This document shows, in pieces, positions 20,403 through 31,854 of a stretch of 64,000 nucleotides of DNA. Under the pieces are notes generated by a model. That model was given only the letters and a program-made list of their open reading frames with translations, searched no databases and had not been told where the DNA came from. Source of the DNA: Diphasiastrum complanatum (taxonomy: Eukaryota; Streptophyta; Lycopodiopsida; Lycopodiales; Lycopodiaceae); the NCBI GenBank assembly GCA_029204225.1, contig CM055096.1, forward strand, positions 65,001-129,000. Reading direction: 5' to 3'. Positions within the stretch are counted from its first letter, which is position 1. Every line of letters begins with the position of its first letter. The translations under genes were made by a program, and so were the position numbers.

Positions 20403-21500
20403 GTCTTATTGGCCATCAAAGCATGATATTCCTCCTTCATGGCAAGATACCATTCCTTCGAGTTGAGTGCATCATATACATCCTTCGGCTCCTCATGAGA
20501 AATAAAATAAGCATAATTAGTGGAGCTGATTTCCACTTGCTTGCCTCTATCTTCATAGGTAAGCCTCCTAGGCTCGGATCTTTCTCTTTGAGATCTCCTT
20601 GGTGAAAAGATACGAGGTGACTCCTCCTCAATTCTCAGCCCCATCTGTCCATGATAGTCTTCAAGGGTGATGATTGGAGTATCTTTGTGAGAATCTTTGA
20701 ACTCAGCCTCCTCAAGAATGTATTTTTGATCCTCATGGAATATAACATCCCTACTCTCAATTGTAGTTGAGGTAGAGGGAACATAGATTCTGTAAGCTTT
20801 CTTGTTGGATGCATATCCAACCATGATCTCTTTAATAGAATTAGGATCAAATCTTTTCCTTGTTTCCAAGGGCACACAAACAAAGCACGCACAACCAAAA
20901 ACTCTAAGGTGATCTACCTTAGGTTTCTTCTTAAACAAGATTTCAAAAGGTGATTTTTCAGCAAGTGCATTATGAGGTAATCTATTGCACAAATAGTTTG
21001 CACAATTTATAGCTTCACCCCAATATTCAATAGGCAAAGAAGCTTCAACTCAGATTGCTCTAACACATTCACATAAAGATCAATTTTTCCTCTCAGCAGC
21101 TCCATTTTGAGATGGAGAATAAGCACAAGAAAACTCTCTCTTTATTCCTTCACCTTCACAATATTCATAAAACTTGCTGGAGATGTATTCATTTCCTCCA
21201 CCACATCTTAAAGCTTTAACTTTGAAAGAAAATTATTTCTCAACATAAGCTTTGAAGATTAGGAAGTGATCAAATACCATAGCTTTTGAAGAAAGTAGAT
21301 ACAACCAAATATATCTGGTAAAGTCATCAATAAAGGTGACAAAACATGTTGCACTACCAATACTTTTAGAAGTTTTAGAAGAAAAAAAAATGAACATCCG
21401 ATTGTATAAGCTCCAAAGGATGAGTAGTCTTGATAAAAGACTTTTGATATGGCCTTCTATGTAATTTTGCAATAGCACAAGCCTCAATATTGACATAGAT
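20207..21500 (-). pseudogene. Copia element C' integrase (partial) and linker to RT
   Basis: 21233-21496 covers the start of the core (FVTFIDDFTRYIWLYLLSSK). 20380-21037 covers the end of the core (YWGEAINCANYLCNRLPHNA), the post-core domain (FGCACFVCVPLETRKRFDPN, VGYASNKKAYRIY) and the acidic linker before RT. Two frameshifts separate the pieces (about 21230-21040 and about 20370). Gag, protease and the zinc-binding part of integrase are missing at the right end (about 21500). Confidence 0.85.
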
Positions 21501-21959
21501 CTGAATGCATAACGAAAGAGTTGTTATCAGATTAAGTATAGCAAAATATACATGTCAATAATGCGATAGAGCACAAGACAATAGCGGACGAAACCGCATG
21601 CTCTACAAAGCTAATATAATCTATAAAGGATTGAATCTGTTACTGACAAATAAGCTGATATATTTACAAAGGCATTGGATAAGGGAATGTTTAAAAGGCA
21701 AAGAGCCAGTCTGGGAATCAGGAAAATACACGGTTTAAAAAGGAGCTGAAGAAATATTGAGTTTCTACTTTAAAGCCTTAGTATTTTTTCTTGTTTTTTT
21801 AGACTGTTGCATATTTCAACTAGTTTTTGCACAGTCTGCATATTTGAATTGTTTGTCGCACAGTTCATGTTTTTCTCGTTTTTTGCATTTTTGATAAAAA
21901 GGCGACAACAGGTCTAAAATGAGCCAAGACTTTGTTTTAGCCAACCTTCAACTTTTTCG
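21501..21959. other. Unassigned sequence between copia C' and gypsy remnant
   Basis: No open frame, LTR end or primer site is recognised. The sequence is A/T-rich with a few T runs. It probably represents old repeat sequence or host DNA. Confidence 0.4.
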
Positions 21960-22140
21960 GCTTTTTTGCCACGTACTCAAAAGGCCAACACTTCAGAGTA
22001 TCCATCAGCAAGCCATGGTGAAAACTAACTATTGGATCTCAGCTAACTTTTGCAAACTTCTCTGTGTCCTTGTCTCAGTGAGATGGAACTTCAGAGGGCT
22101 TTGCGAAGGTTAGTTTTGAGTTTTGAAAAAAAATTGGATT
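21960..22140. mobile_element. Short gypsy leader remnant
   Basis: The stretch near 22040-22110 (TGTGTCCTTGTCTCAGTGAG, then ATGGAACTTCAGAGGGCTTTGCG) matches a block in the G2 and G3 leaders (near 41548 and 60318). It is an isolated fragment with no adjoining LTR. Confidence 0.55.
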
Positions 22141-22511
22141 TTACAAGGGATTTTTAAATTTTTAGGTTATGAGAATCCTACACAAGAAACTAAAGACCAA
22201 GACTGAGTTTCAAGTAATTGAACACCCTTTGAGCCTTTTGAGTGTCAATAGTGTTTTCTTTTGTTGCATTTCACACGTGCCAAAAGTAGGATTCAAACTA
22301 ACCAAAGTGTCTCAATCCACTTTGTGTATCTGATCTAGTTAGCTTGTCTTGTGGAATATTTGAGATCTGTCTCAAATACAATTGCATGTGTTTCACATAG
22401 GAAGGAAGTACATTTTTTGAAAATACCTATAGTGAAAGAGAGCAGCAACTCTAAGTCAAATAGGAACAAGCTCAAATATATTGTAGTCCAATTACAAGAG
22501 TCTTCACATTC
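22141..22511 (+). other. Leader of copia element C
   Basis: Non-coding sequence before the gag start. No primer site or 5' LTR is found, so the 5' end of element C is lost. A half G-box palindrome (TTTCACACGTGCC) lies at about 22269. Confidence 0.45.
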
Positions 22512-24116
22512 ATGGCATCTGTAGGAGATTGTCTCTTTCAAGCTAGTGAAAGACTATACACCTTTAACTATTTAGTTTGGAAGGATAGGATAGAATCCTT
22601 GTTGATTCTCTATGGTGTAATGGATATTGTAACTGGAACTGAAGTTGAACCTGCAGCTTTTGATGAGGCTCAAAGATTCAAAAAGAGAGCAAGAATTGCT
22701 CTACATATCATCAAATTGAACATCTCTGATGAGATGTTGAGAGAGATTAGTGCATGCACCTCAGCAAAGGAGACTTGGGAGACTTTGAAGAACCTTCATG
22801 AAGCCAATATCAATTCAAGAAAGAGGAGTAAGAACCAGTATTCTTGTTCCTTCACCAAGAAAAAAGCAAAGAACAAAGACTATGATGGAGTAGAAGATGA
22901 GTCAGCTCATCCTTCTAACTTCAAGAAGAAGACACAAGAAGTTCAAACCAGTTGTATCATAGAAGATTCACATGCAAGTTGTGGAGAGGCATCTCTTCTG
23001 ATGTCTAGTTTTTCTTCTTTACCTTTTAATGATGTATCGTGGTATATTGATAGTGGAGAAACAACTCATATAAGTTGCTCCAAAGATTCTTTTGTTTCTA
23101 TTGAATCTGTTCTAGATCCTAAGAAATCAATATACACAGCAGTTGGTGATACAAGTGCAATTGAAGGTGTTGGAAGTTGTTTATTAAAACTTACATCTTC
23201 TATGAATTTTACACTTTCCAATGTTCTCTATGTGCCTAATCTCACAAAGAGTGTGATTAGTGTAGGAAAGTTGTTAGATGATGGTTATGAACTAGATTTC
23301 AATATCAATGGTTGTTTCATAACGAAAGAAGATAAGATCCTTGCAAGTGGATCTAGATATGGAGGTATTTTCAAGCTAGATGTGCATGAAAATTCAAGTT
23401 TATGTGATGCTGCATTGATGACTTATGTTTCCAAGGAGGAGCTATGGCATAGGAAGTTGTATGTTTCCAACTTCAGGTCTATGCCTACTATAGTCAAGGA
23501 GATCGAGCCAAGAGTGGCTTACTCTATGGCAAAATTACTTATGGATCCATATTTATTGTCTTCTAAAAAGACAAAATATTCTATGGATTTGGAACATTCC
23601 AATGTTCATCTTTCTTTATCAGTAAGCAAAGAAGGTGTTTCTTGCTTTGCATGTACTATTGATGGATCCACAAGTTACATTTGGATGTGTCTTGTCTCTT
23701 CAAGTTTTTTGGTGCATGTGTATGTTCCATCATGCAAAACTTTATGGAGTTTTCTATGGATCATGGTTAGATGCTTATCTACCAAGAAAGGCTACATAGC
23801 CTTTACACTCTCTATCTCGAAGGTGTTTGAGCATGGAGAAGTTCTTGATTTTGAAAATCTATTTTCTATCTTGGAAGTGGCCGAGAGCACAGTGTCTCAT
23901 AGTGCATCACAACTCATTACTATGGCAAGTAATCAAGTTGTGATGAGGTCAAGGTTTGAGGAGGAGTATCCTCAACATGCATGTCCAAGGAGATCTTCAT
24001 CATTATACAAGGCCGAGTCCTTGTTCATCTTATTTCATGGAAAAGAAAAGAAAAGTAAAGGTGGTATTCATTTTGTTTTACTCACCTATTGTTTATTGTT
24101 CTTTTTCTTTGATTAA
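22512..24116 (+). CDS. Copia element C gag-protease-(degenerate integrase) protein, 534 residues
   Basis: The frame is open from the Met at 22512 to the TAA at 24114-24116. Residues 1-105 match copia gag (NYLVWKDRIESLL, LHIIKLNI, ETWETLKNLHEA). The rest of gag, including the zinc knuckle, is missing and replaced by a Lys-rich stretch (about 110-150). A protease active site follows near residue 177 (WYIDSGETTHIS, with Glu where Ala is usual), then the pre-integrase region (GCFITKEDKILASG, GGIFKLDV, LWHRKL near 310). The integrase core begins (TIDGSTSYIWMCLVSS) but drifts beyond recognition and no RT follows. The long open frame in spite of lost domains is notable. By inference it is a non-autonomous relative of C', whose LTR it shares. 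Confidence 0.75.
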   Translation: MASVGDCLFQASERLYTFNYLVWKDRIESLLILYGVMDIVTGTEVEPAAFDEAQRFKKRARIALHIIKLNISDEMLREISACTSAKETWETLKNLHEANINSRKRSKNQYSCSFTKKKAKNKDYDGVEDESAHPSNFKKKTQEVQTSCIIEDSHASCGEASLLMSSFSSLPFNDVSWYIDSGETTHISCSKDSFVSIESVLDPKKSIYTAVGDTSAIEGVGSCLLKLTSSMNFTLSNVLYVPNLTKSVISVGKLLDDGYELDFNINGCFITKEDKILASGSRYGGIFKLDVHENSSLCDAALMTYVSKEELWHRKLYVSNFRSMPTIVKEIEPRVAYSMAKLLMDPYLLSSKKTKYSMDLEHSNVHLSLSVSKEGVSCFACTIDGSTSYIWMCLVSSSFLVHVYVPSCKTLWSFLWIMVRCLSTKKGYIAFTLSISKVFEHGEVLDFENLFSILEVAESTVSHSASQLITMASNQVVMRSRFEEEYPQHACPRRSSSLYKAESLFILFHGKEKKSKGGIHFVLLTYCLLFFFFD

Positions 24117-24856
24117 TGATGTATCTTGCTTAATTGAGATTTGCTTATCTCAAAGATCAAGTAAGACTATTCTGTTTTTGAATGAAGTCTTTAGTTTGGA
24201 ATTACTTCTTGTCTTTTGTGACTTGATTATGTTTCCAAAACATCTAGAAAGCAAGATGTTGTACCATCATTTTTATGCTCTTAAATTGAGTAAGAGCAAG
24301 TATGACTTTAGTACTCATAGTTTGAAAAAAGGAGTTTTTTCATGTATTGAGGCATATTGTAAACTTCTTGTGAGGTTAAGTGAAGCATCCACTGAGGACA
24401 CTTACACCCTCAAGAAAGTATCTAGCCTTAATTTGATCAAGTTTGAGTATGGTTTCAAGATTAGATGCATTTTGGATAGAGTTCATATTTTTTGGACTAG
24501 TGAAGCTAGTATGCTTAATCTTGAATATTGCTCATGGTACAATCTTGATCTGTATGATCTTTGTGGTCATGATGAGGCATGGAAGCCTCGGTTTTTTCAG
24601 TCTTTCTTGTAGCCAATTTCATGCATGTGGACTTTGCATACCCAGGATCGACATCAGACATGCAAGAGGTACATTGGCATAGTAGCAGGTTGGTGGAATA
24701 TTTTTCAAAGGCATTTGGAAAAGATTTCTATCAAAGAGAACTTATCGTGGATTTGGTAAGCATACTACTATAATGGATTCTTTGTTCATCTTCACTTCAA
24801 ATGCAAAGCAAAGAATCCAAGCTCAAAGGATTTTCACCAACATCAGATAGATAAAT
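24117..24856 (+). mobile_element. Internal 3' part of copia element C, no recognised domain
   Basis: An open stretch in another frame reaches 24612 but shows no pol motif. RT and RNase H expected here are absent. Near the end a short passage (GRDFYQRELIVD-like coding) precedes the polypurine tract. Confidence 0.45.
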
Positions 24857-24868
24857 TTTAAGGAGGAG
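24857..24868 (+). other. Polypurine tract of element C
   Basis: TTTAAGGAGGAG stands directly before the LTR start TGTTGAAAAC. Confidence 0.75.
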
Positions 24869-25735
24869 TGTTGAAAACTGTAAAACATATCTATCATCTG
24901 TTGTTAATGTTTGGGGGATCCTACCCATGTAAATATTTTGTACATATCCAAGGCATGTGAATTGAGCACATATCCTTGTAGAATAGGGTGAGTTTGGGTT
25001 AGGTAGATCAAATTCCAGTGACATGCATAAAGTCCAGTTGGTCTAGTATGATATACAATAATGTTGAGAATGTCTAGTTTGACATGCATATAGAGATTCA
25101 CATGGAATTGGTCAATTATGACCTTGTAGAGACTCGAGCCACAATAAATGCATAATGTCCTAAGTTCCATAGTGACATGCAAAGCATGCAATCACTCTAA
25201 TGGACACATGCATGTAGATTTGTACATGGCTAGTTGAGAAATTGCCATTTGGAGAAAGTAGGTAGAAGTTAGGTGCAACCTATGCATGTTGGCAGTTAGG
25301 TGTCAAGTTAATAGTTGTTTGCACTTGAATAGGTGTAGGATGTGCATTGAATGCAAGGAGTACCACGAATTTTGGCTCTCCTATTTATGTACATATCATT
25401 CTCATTCACAAAATGATGAAGAACCAAAGTTTTGTAGCTATCTCATGTCATTTTGGATCTAAACAAATATTGCTTGTTATCTCTCTAGCTCTCTCTCTCT
25501 AACTTGTGTTGAGGCTAATGCTTATGCATTGTAATCTTGTACTTTTAATCATTCTTTGATTCATTGCTATCATAGTCTATTGATTAGCATGCTAGATTGT
25601 GAATTAGCCTTATCTTCTGAACTAGATCTTGTTGAACAATCTAGAATCAGGGTACTCTGCCAATTACAAAGCTTAATCAAGATTAGTCACTCTTGTGGAC
25701 ATTCCCCACACGTGTGAATTCTGGAATTTTCAACA
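24869..25735 (+). repeat. 3' LTR of copia element C (867 bp)
   Basis: It starts TGTTGAAAACTG and ends GGAATTTTCAACA, giving an inverted terminal repeat TGTTGAAAA/TTTTCAACA. It is related end to end with the minus-strand LTR at 18144-18934. It contains CACACGTGTGAATT near 25707 and a CT-rich microsatellite (TCTCTCTAGCTCTCTCTCTC) near 25480. Confidence 0.88.
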
Positions 25736-27019
25736 ATCACCAAAGAAGCCGAAAGAAGAACGTGCACTATCAATCTATCACACTACCACATACTGAATGT
25801 AAAATGTACATATAAACCTTGAACCCTGATAGAGAGGGAGACCTAGGAGTAGACTACTAGACTAGCCAACAGCTAGTTACAGCTAGTAATAAAGTACATC
25901 GTAAATAGTACCTAAGAAGTGTAACAATGAAGTTTATCATTGATTTATAACAAGAAAGAGTGGGGCTAGCCCGTGGAAGTGTGAAAGGCCCAAGATATAT
26001 CCCGCCCACAAAACAAATAACTTGCAAGGCAGCGGGGCCCACTCGCATCCTATCCATAATGTTGACTTAAAAGATGAACATTGTTGGGTGCAATAGATTA
26101 TAGGTTATCCATTTTATTCATGTGTTTAAGGCGTTCATTGTATGAGAGGTGAAAGCATAGAGGATGCTAGAGTTTAAATGGGTGAGTTTAAGGCCCCTCT
26201 AATTAATTGTGTGGTCCATTATCTTATAATTTCTTATTCATGAGCTCAATTAGTGATGAGCTGTGCTGCGTAGTGTGTTGCATTAGGTTGGGGGAGCATA
26301 TTCCACACCTTGTTTGACATGAGAGAGGTGAGCTCCAATGCATCCAAGGGTGTGATGAGTAGGCTTGAGTTTTGAGTTCTTCTCACCCCTTCACATCTGA
26401 TTTTGACTTCATAGAAATGCATTTTAATTTTAGCCTTTCCAGTTGAAATTCATGTAATCTTAAAAATCCTTAGATGGCCCTTTAAATTGAGTGATATCTT
26501 TTATAATGAAAGTCCCTTTTATTTAACGCATATCACAATGAAAGTATGCACATGCATTTCAAAACACAGGCCTGGTCAATGAGGGTGGGATGCATCGATG
26601 ATGGCATCTCACTTTCACTTTTTACCCTTTGGATTATCTGTTCCCCAGAGCAGCAGGAGTTTAATAAGGCTTGTTTTTCAGTGATAGTTTAGTTTAGTTC
26701 AGTGATAGTGATAGTGTGCTGCATGTTACAAAAGTTTACAAGATAGACTGTTCAAGGCCTGCAGCAGGGAATTGACAGGCAGCTTATGATTATATTAAAG
26801 CTCAAACAAACCTTATAATGCTGTTCCAAGAAGCCTCATCAACAAACTGACAAACAGCGAGGGCAAAGAATACTCCTGCCTTTTGTGAGCTCCAGCCTTT
26901 TCTTTTCTGTGAGTGCTTAGCAGTCATTCATTCCAAAAATTGAGCTTTTCCATTGTTTTTCTTTTGAGCGCTAGTTTGGTACAAGTCAAATCTTCCAATT
27001 TGTGAGCAATACAACGGGG
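25736..27019. other. Non-coding DNA upstream of the dioxygenase gene
   Basis: No transposon domain or LTR end is recognised. It may hold the old promoter of the gene at 27020. A small repeat (TTCAGTGATAGT) occurs twice near 26678-26710. Confidence 0.4.
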
Positions 27020-27979
27020 ATGGAGGCTGCAGCTGAAGCTAATTGCTGTACAGTTAATGCTGATGATGTTGTTGGTGTCGTTGCGACTGATGGAGTATCA
27101 TCGAATAGCTATGTCGATGAGGAGGACCTCCAGTGTAGTAAAGCCACTATCAACTTGGCTGTGGAGTGTGGTGTGACGAAAATGGAGGAGTTTTCTTGGC
27201 CCGTAGGGCAGGTGACGCATGATGATATTGAGTTGCACGTCGTGGACCTTGACAAACTGAGGAATGCAAGCAACGAGGAGCAGCGAGAGAAGTTGCGCGA
27301 TTTGGCGAAAGTATGCCGAGAGTGGGGCTTTTTCCGGATTTCAAATCACGGAGTACGCTCTGATCTTTTTCGGAGGGTGGCAGAGCAGACAAAGACCAAG
27401 TTCAAGCTACCGGTGGAGGTGAAGCGCAACGCACTCACTCCTCCCAAAAGATACCGAGCTTGGATTCATCTCTGGTTCTGATCCACATATATATGCACAC
27501 CTGGTGTGGCAGGAGGCGCTGCAGATGTACGCTTATCCTAAGGGTGGACAACATATATGATATGTATATACACTTAACATATTCAGGGTTTGGTTATTCA
27601 GAAGCTTTTTGATAATTGACATACCAGATGTAAACCTCATCTGGCTAAACTATTGCTGTTCGACTATGAAAGAGTACCTTAAAAACTTACACGAACTAGC
27701 TCTGGAGCTGCTGCATTATCTCACGATGGCACTCGACCTCAACTCAAAGGATTACATAACTCAGTGCGAGGGAAACGATCCGGCCTTCGTCTGAACTATT
27801 ACCCCATCTGCCCAAAGCCGGGGGATGTACTAGGACTCAACCCACATGCACACGATTCCGTGCTCACAATCATTGTGTGAAGATAAAGTGGCTGGATTGC
27901 AGGTTCAGAAGGACAATCGTTGGTACATCATCAATCCACTGCCTGACACGCTGATTATCAATGTGGGAGACCTTCTTCA
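27020..27979 (+). pseudogene. 2-oxoglutarate/Fe(II)-dependent dioxygenase (flavonol synthase/SRG1-like), truncated
   Basis: The first Met is at 27020. Residues to about 150 form the N-terminal domain of plant 2-OG dioxygenases (LHVVDLDKLRNAS, CREWGFFRISNHGV, FKLPVEVKRN). The frame then breaks at 27479-27481. Homology resumes in other frames at about 27650 (EYLKNLHELALELLHYL) and 27790-27975 (NYYPICPKPGDVLGLNP, NRWYIINPLPDTLIINVGD). The iron-binding HxD motif is changed: PHAHDSVLT has His where Asp is needed. A TGA near 27879 breaks the frame again. After GDLLH the gene is cut at 27980 by a copia LTR, so the second iron ligand His and the RxS motif are absent. Active relatives act in flavonoid, alkaloid or hormone oxidation. 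Confidence 0.85.
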
Positions 27980-28343
27980 TGATGATTAATCTTACAGCGA
28001 AATAGAAACAGGATCCAATTATCTAAATCAGAAACAATCAGAACGTAAACAAGCATAGATCATTCCAGAATCAAGAACACATTATCACTCGCAACACATT
28101 ATCACTCGCAAGATCACACAAAAAATCGTGTGCGAGATGCACTCCAAGATTCAAAAGTGTCTACCCTGCCTACGTGTCATTGACTACCAACCGCTACTTT
28201 TTCATGCCAAGATGAAAATACGACCCACCCCCCTCTATCTACATTATATGGCTACAATTGTTATTGACCCATAAAGATGGTGGGTGCATGACTCTCGTCA
28301 TGCACCCGGTGTTCGATGCACCCATCGTTGTGCCCCCTCAACA
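27980..28343 (-). repeat. 3' LTR of copia element E (minus strand), inserted in the dioxygenase gene
   Basis: Read on the minus strand it starts TGTTGAGGGGGCA at 28343 after a purine-rich stretch (TTGAGATGGGGA). It ends about GATTAATCATCA at 27980, where dioxygenase coding sequence resumes. The exact end may be off by a few bases. The direct repeat CACATTATCACTCGCAA occurs twice near 28078-28111. Confidence 0.65.
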
Positions 28344-28501
28344 ATCCCCATCTCAATTTTAGCCATCGCCCCTCTTGGCCTCTAGTAATCCCATGGCATC
28401 TCTGAGCTGAGTGAATATGTCTTTTGCCAGCGCCTTCGTCATTATATCCGCTACCATGTTCCTAGTTGAGCAGTATTCAAGGATCATTCTCCCGTCCTGG
28501 A

Positions 28502-29643
28502 TCAGATCCTTAACAAAATGATACTAATGTCGATATATTTGCTTCTCTTGTGAAGTCCTTCATTCTTGCATATGAATATGCATCCTTGATTATCATTGAA
28601 CATGATCATTCCTTCGTTTTTGATTCCTAACTCCCCACAAAAGTTGCTGATCCATATGTGTTCCTTCGCCCCTTGACACAGGCCCATCAGCTCAGCTTCT
28701 ATGGATGATAAAGCCACAAACTTTTGTTTGGAACTCGCCCGACTTACTGTTGCGTTTCCCATCAAGAATACATATCCACACGTGGACTTGCGATCAACAA
28801 CATCTCCCGCCCAGTCTGAATCCACGTATCCATCGATTCTGCCACAAGATCCTTGATAACACAGTCCATGCTTCAATGTGCCTTTCAGATACCTCAGCAC
28901 TCGTTTGGTAGCTTGCTAGTGGTCTACTCCAGGATCCATCAAGTATTGGCTCAACTTGCACGGTTGTAGTTGATATGTCTGGCCACGTACATACCATAGC
29001 GTACATTAGTGATCCCACTAGACTCATGTAAGGATATCTTCGCATGTCAGCTCATTCCTCCTCTGATTTGGCTGACATCTTTGAACTAAGCTTAACTCCT
29101 AGGTCCAGTGGCGTGCCAATTGGGACAGCATCCATCATCCCATATCTTGAAAGCATGTTTATGATGTACCTTTCTTGATTGAGATGAATCCATCCCTCCT
29201 TTCTGCTTGGTAGGTTGTTTGAGTCCATAGATGCTTTTTGCATTGCAAGCATAGTCAGGAAATGACTCATAGGTAAATCTTGGTGGCTGGTCCATATACA
29301 CCTCTTCCTTCAGATTACCATGCAGGAAAGTTGTCTTTTCATCTATGATATGGATTTTCAGATTGTAGGCTGCTGCATAAGCAAATAGAATTTGTGTGGA
29401 TGTATGCTTTACTAAAGGAGAAAAAGTTTCAGTGTAATCGATACCATACTTCTGTGAAAAATCTTTTTTTACAAGCCTGACTTTGTATCTTGATACATTG
29501 CCATCCGGTCCATACTTATATTTGTAGATCCATTTGCACTTGATAGTCTTTCTCTCAAGATCTTGTAGTATGATGAATGAATATCATATTCTACAAGGTA
29601 TCCCTGCTCGACTTTCTCATCCAACTTTTGGAGCTTGTTGGGT
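28502..29643 (-). pseudogene. Copia element E reverse transcriptase and RNase H, truncated
   Basis: 28502-28900 is RNase H (YVDSDWAGDVVDRKSTCGYV, SSIEAELMGL, NDNQGCIFICKNEGLH). Around 28900-29045 is the connection (YMSLVGSLMYAMVCTWPDIS) and 29052-29301 the late RT (MYMDQPPRFTYE, YGLKQ). Remnants of earlier RT reach about 29640. The YVDD catalytic segment is missing between 29220 and 29052 (LKQ runs almost directly into the RYIINMLSRYGM region). It is not functional. Its upstream part stops at 29643, where another copia LTR begins. Confidence 0.82.
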
Positions 29644-29922
29644 ATGTGAGTTAGAATTAAAGTAGAATCAATGTGCTACTGTACTATGGGTCCTATCAGT
29701 TGATAAGGGTCAATTGGCCTTGCCACGAGGCAAGTCGACAGGACAGGCGTCCTGCCAACGGCAACTTGGATCATGCATGGGTTGCCTGCGGGAACAATTA
29801 TATGTACAGTGTAATTTCATTTTGAGAAATACAGTTGCTATGTGAGCTTGCCGTGGAGAGTGTTTTCTGTCTGTGTTACTTTGTAGCATGATCTGTGTTC
29901 CTGTGCAAAGCAGATTTTAAGT
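29644..29922 (+). repeat. Probable LTR of copia element F
   Basis: It is placed between the break in element E at 29643 (TGTGAGTTAG...) and a Met-tRNA primer site at 29923. The end does not show a clean CA before the primer site, so boundaries are uncertain. An imperfect inverted repeat around GACAGGACAGGCGTCCTG lies near 29738-29755. No coding sequence is seen. Confidence 0.45.
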
Positions 29923-29936
29923 TGGTATCAGAGCTG
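29923..29936 (+). other. Primer binding site of copia element F
   Basis: TGGTATCAGAGCTG, the initiator-Met tRNA complement. Confidence 0.8.
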
Positions 29937-30704
29937 TACAGGGAGTGTACACAATACAGCATTGTCGTTGAAGACAGCTTCGGGAGAAGTGTCTTCTGAG
30001 AGTTCGGGGTATACGGCAGGCTGAAGACGGAAGGAGAAATACTGGTGCAGAGAGTTTAGCACACAGAAGCTTGGTGAGCTTGAGACTGTGTGAGGACTCA
30101 GAGACAAGGGTTGTCGGTTGAATCAGAACCTCAGCAAAATTTTGAAATTTCGAAGCAGGCTATTTGGTGTTTGCAGTCAGTGTGCATTCAATCGGACACC
30201 GTTTGACAAACGGATTGAAGCATCATAGTTCTAGCAGTAGGGCGACCTCAGAGCAAGAGGATAGGCCTGTCAGAACACTGTGAATTGGAAACCAAGAACA
30301 GATTTGTGTGAAAAACCCTGGTCTGGGGTTAGGGATCACAAAATCAGAGATTTCTCTCTATACCGATCCGTTTTGCAAGCTGTAAAAACCCAGAGGAGGG
30401 CGTCCTAGTAGTGCAAATCAGTTCTGAAGAGGCCATGGGCAGCCGTGACTCAGAGAGAGAGAGATGGTTGAAAAATCTTCAAGGAAGCCATAGCTAAAAA
30501 CATAGGGAAGCTGGCCGCGAGCAGGGAGGTCGCGACTCAGTTCGCGCGTGGAACCAAGAAAATGGCATAGTGTTTCAAAGTGGGTAGCATTAGTGCACAA
30601 GAGTGCTCAAATCCATTGGATAGAGAAGCTACAAGATCAACGACTCAGTTCGTGCTATCCGGAAGGGATATCCATAGTTGGATCAGAATCAACCATTAGA
30701 TGGA
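29937..30704 (+). mobile_element. Leader of copia element F up to the gypsy insertion
   Basis: No recognised domain. The sequence stops at the gypsy G2 target duplication (30705-30709) and continues at 42800. Confidence 0.5.
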
Positions 30705-30709
30705 GTCTG
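30705..30709. repeat. Target site duplication of gypsy G2, left
   Basis: GTCTG adjoins the LTR at 30710. The partner ATCTG is at 42795-42799. Confidence 0.7.
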
Positions 30710-31526
30710 TGTGGAGTCGAAGATCTTTCGTAGTATAGCTTTTCCGCCTGTCAACAAAGGTTAGATCACTGGATAGGTGCCTAACTATGCATAGATGCTA
30801 CTTTTAGTTAATTTCCTACTTTCTCCCTTAACTCTACTCACCACTATACTACTACTCTTTAAGTCTACTCCTCTACACTATCATTCATCATAGTTTGGTT
30901 GAAGGGAAGGAATGGAGAAGAAGAGATTGGGAAGAGAAGATAAAGAGAGAGAAAGAGAGTGAGGGTGGAGGTTAGCTCAAATGCTCCTTATGCTTGCTAA
31001 TGGAAAAACATTCACTATTGGAAAACAATAAACATGGAAATAGAAAGCAAGAGAAAACACAACCAAGAGCAATAGAGAGTAGTGAAGAGCAAATGAGGAT
31101 GCTTCTCTTCAAAAAATGGTAGAATTTTCTCCTTCTCATTAAGCATGGAAATAGTGTACAAATGGTGCCTTTTTATAAAATGGGGAAGGCCCTTGCCCCT
31201 CAATCCTATTGGCTAATATTCACAACGATCCTATCCATTCATATTGGACCCAACTTGATCCAAGGGTCCACAAAAAGTACATTAGAAATCACAAGATTCA
31301 TGTGAGTCCCACAACCCAATTTTAAAAAGTGATCTCTAAGTTTAAAAATGACATTGGGCCTCTAGTTTTATTTTAATTACAAGGCCCAAGTCAAGTTTAT
31401 TTTATTTACAACTTCAATTGCGTGCTCATTGGGCCATGAGCTTATACACGCAGGATGCCATGCCCTCGCAACACATTTTATTGGAGGATTTTATTTATTT
31501 ACACTTTGTTGGGAATACCCCCGACA
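30710..31526 (-). repeat. 3' LTR of gypsy G2 (817 bp)
   Basis: The plus strand runs TGTGGAGTCGAAG to CCCCCGACA. It aligns with 42054-42794, but has about 75 bp more near 31215-31300, where the right LTR is shorter. The promoter TATA (TTTTATAAAAAGG on the minus strand) lies near 31168-31180. Confidence 0.9.
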
Positions 31527-31854
31527 GGACCCACGGCCTGAAGTAGTGCCGGTCCCTCGGCACTCTACCGGTTTAGTAGAGCATTCTCTTGGACCACCTC
31601 TGGTGGATGAGATATTCTGTAACGTCTTCCATGAAGTTGAGATGGTCCAGTTTCTTCGAGTCCTTTGGTGTGGGGAAGGACTTGTGAACTCCTGTCAGTC
31701 ATTCCTGATCCACCCATGCTTGAAATCGTTTCGTCTAGGGATCTCCAAGGAATGCAGCTCGGTAGTATACACGAGCGACTGGCAGCTGGTCTTTGACTTT
31801 GTCGGAAGCGAGCGCCTTATTTGGATCAAAAAATATGGAGGGAAGGAAATCATC

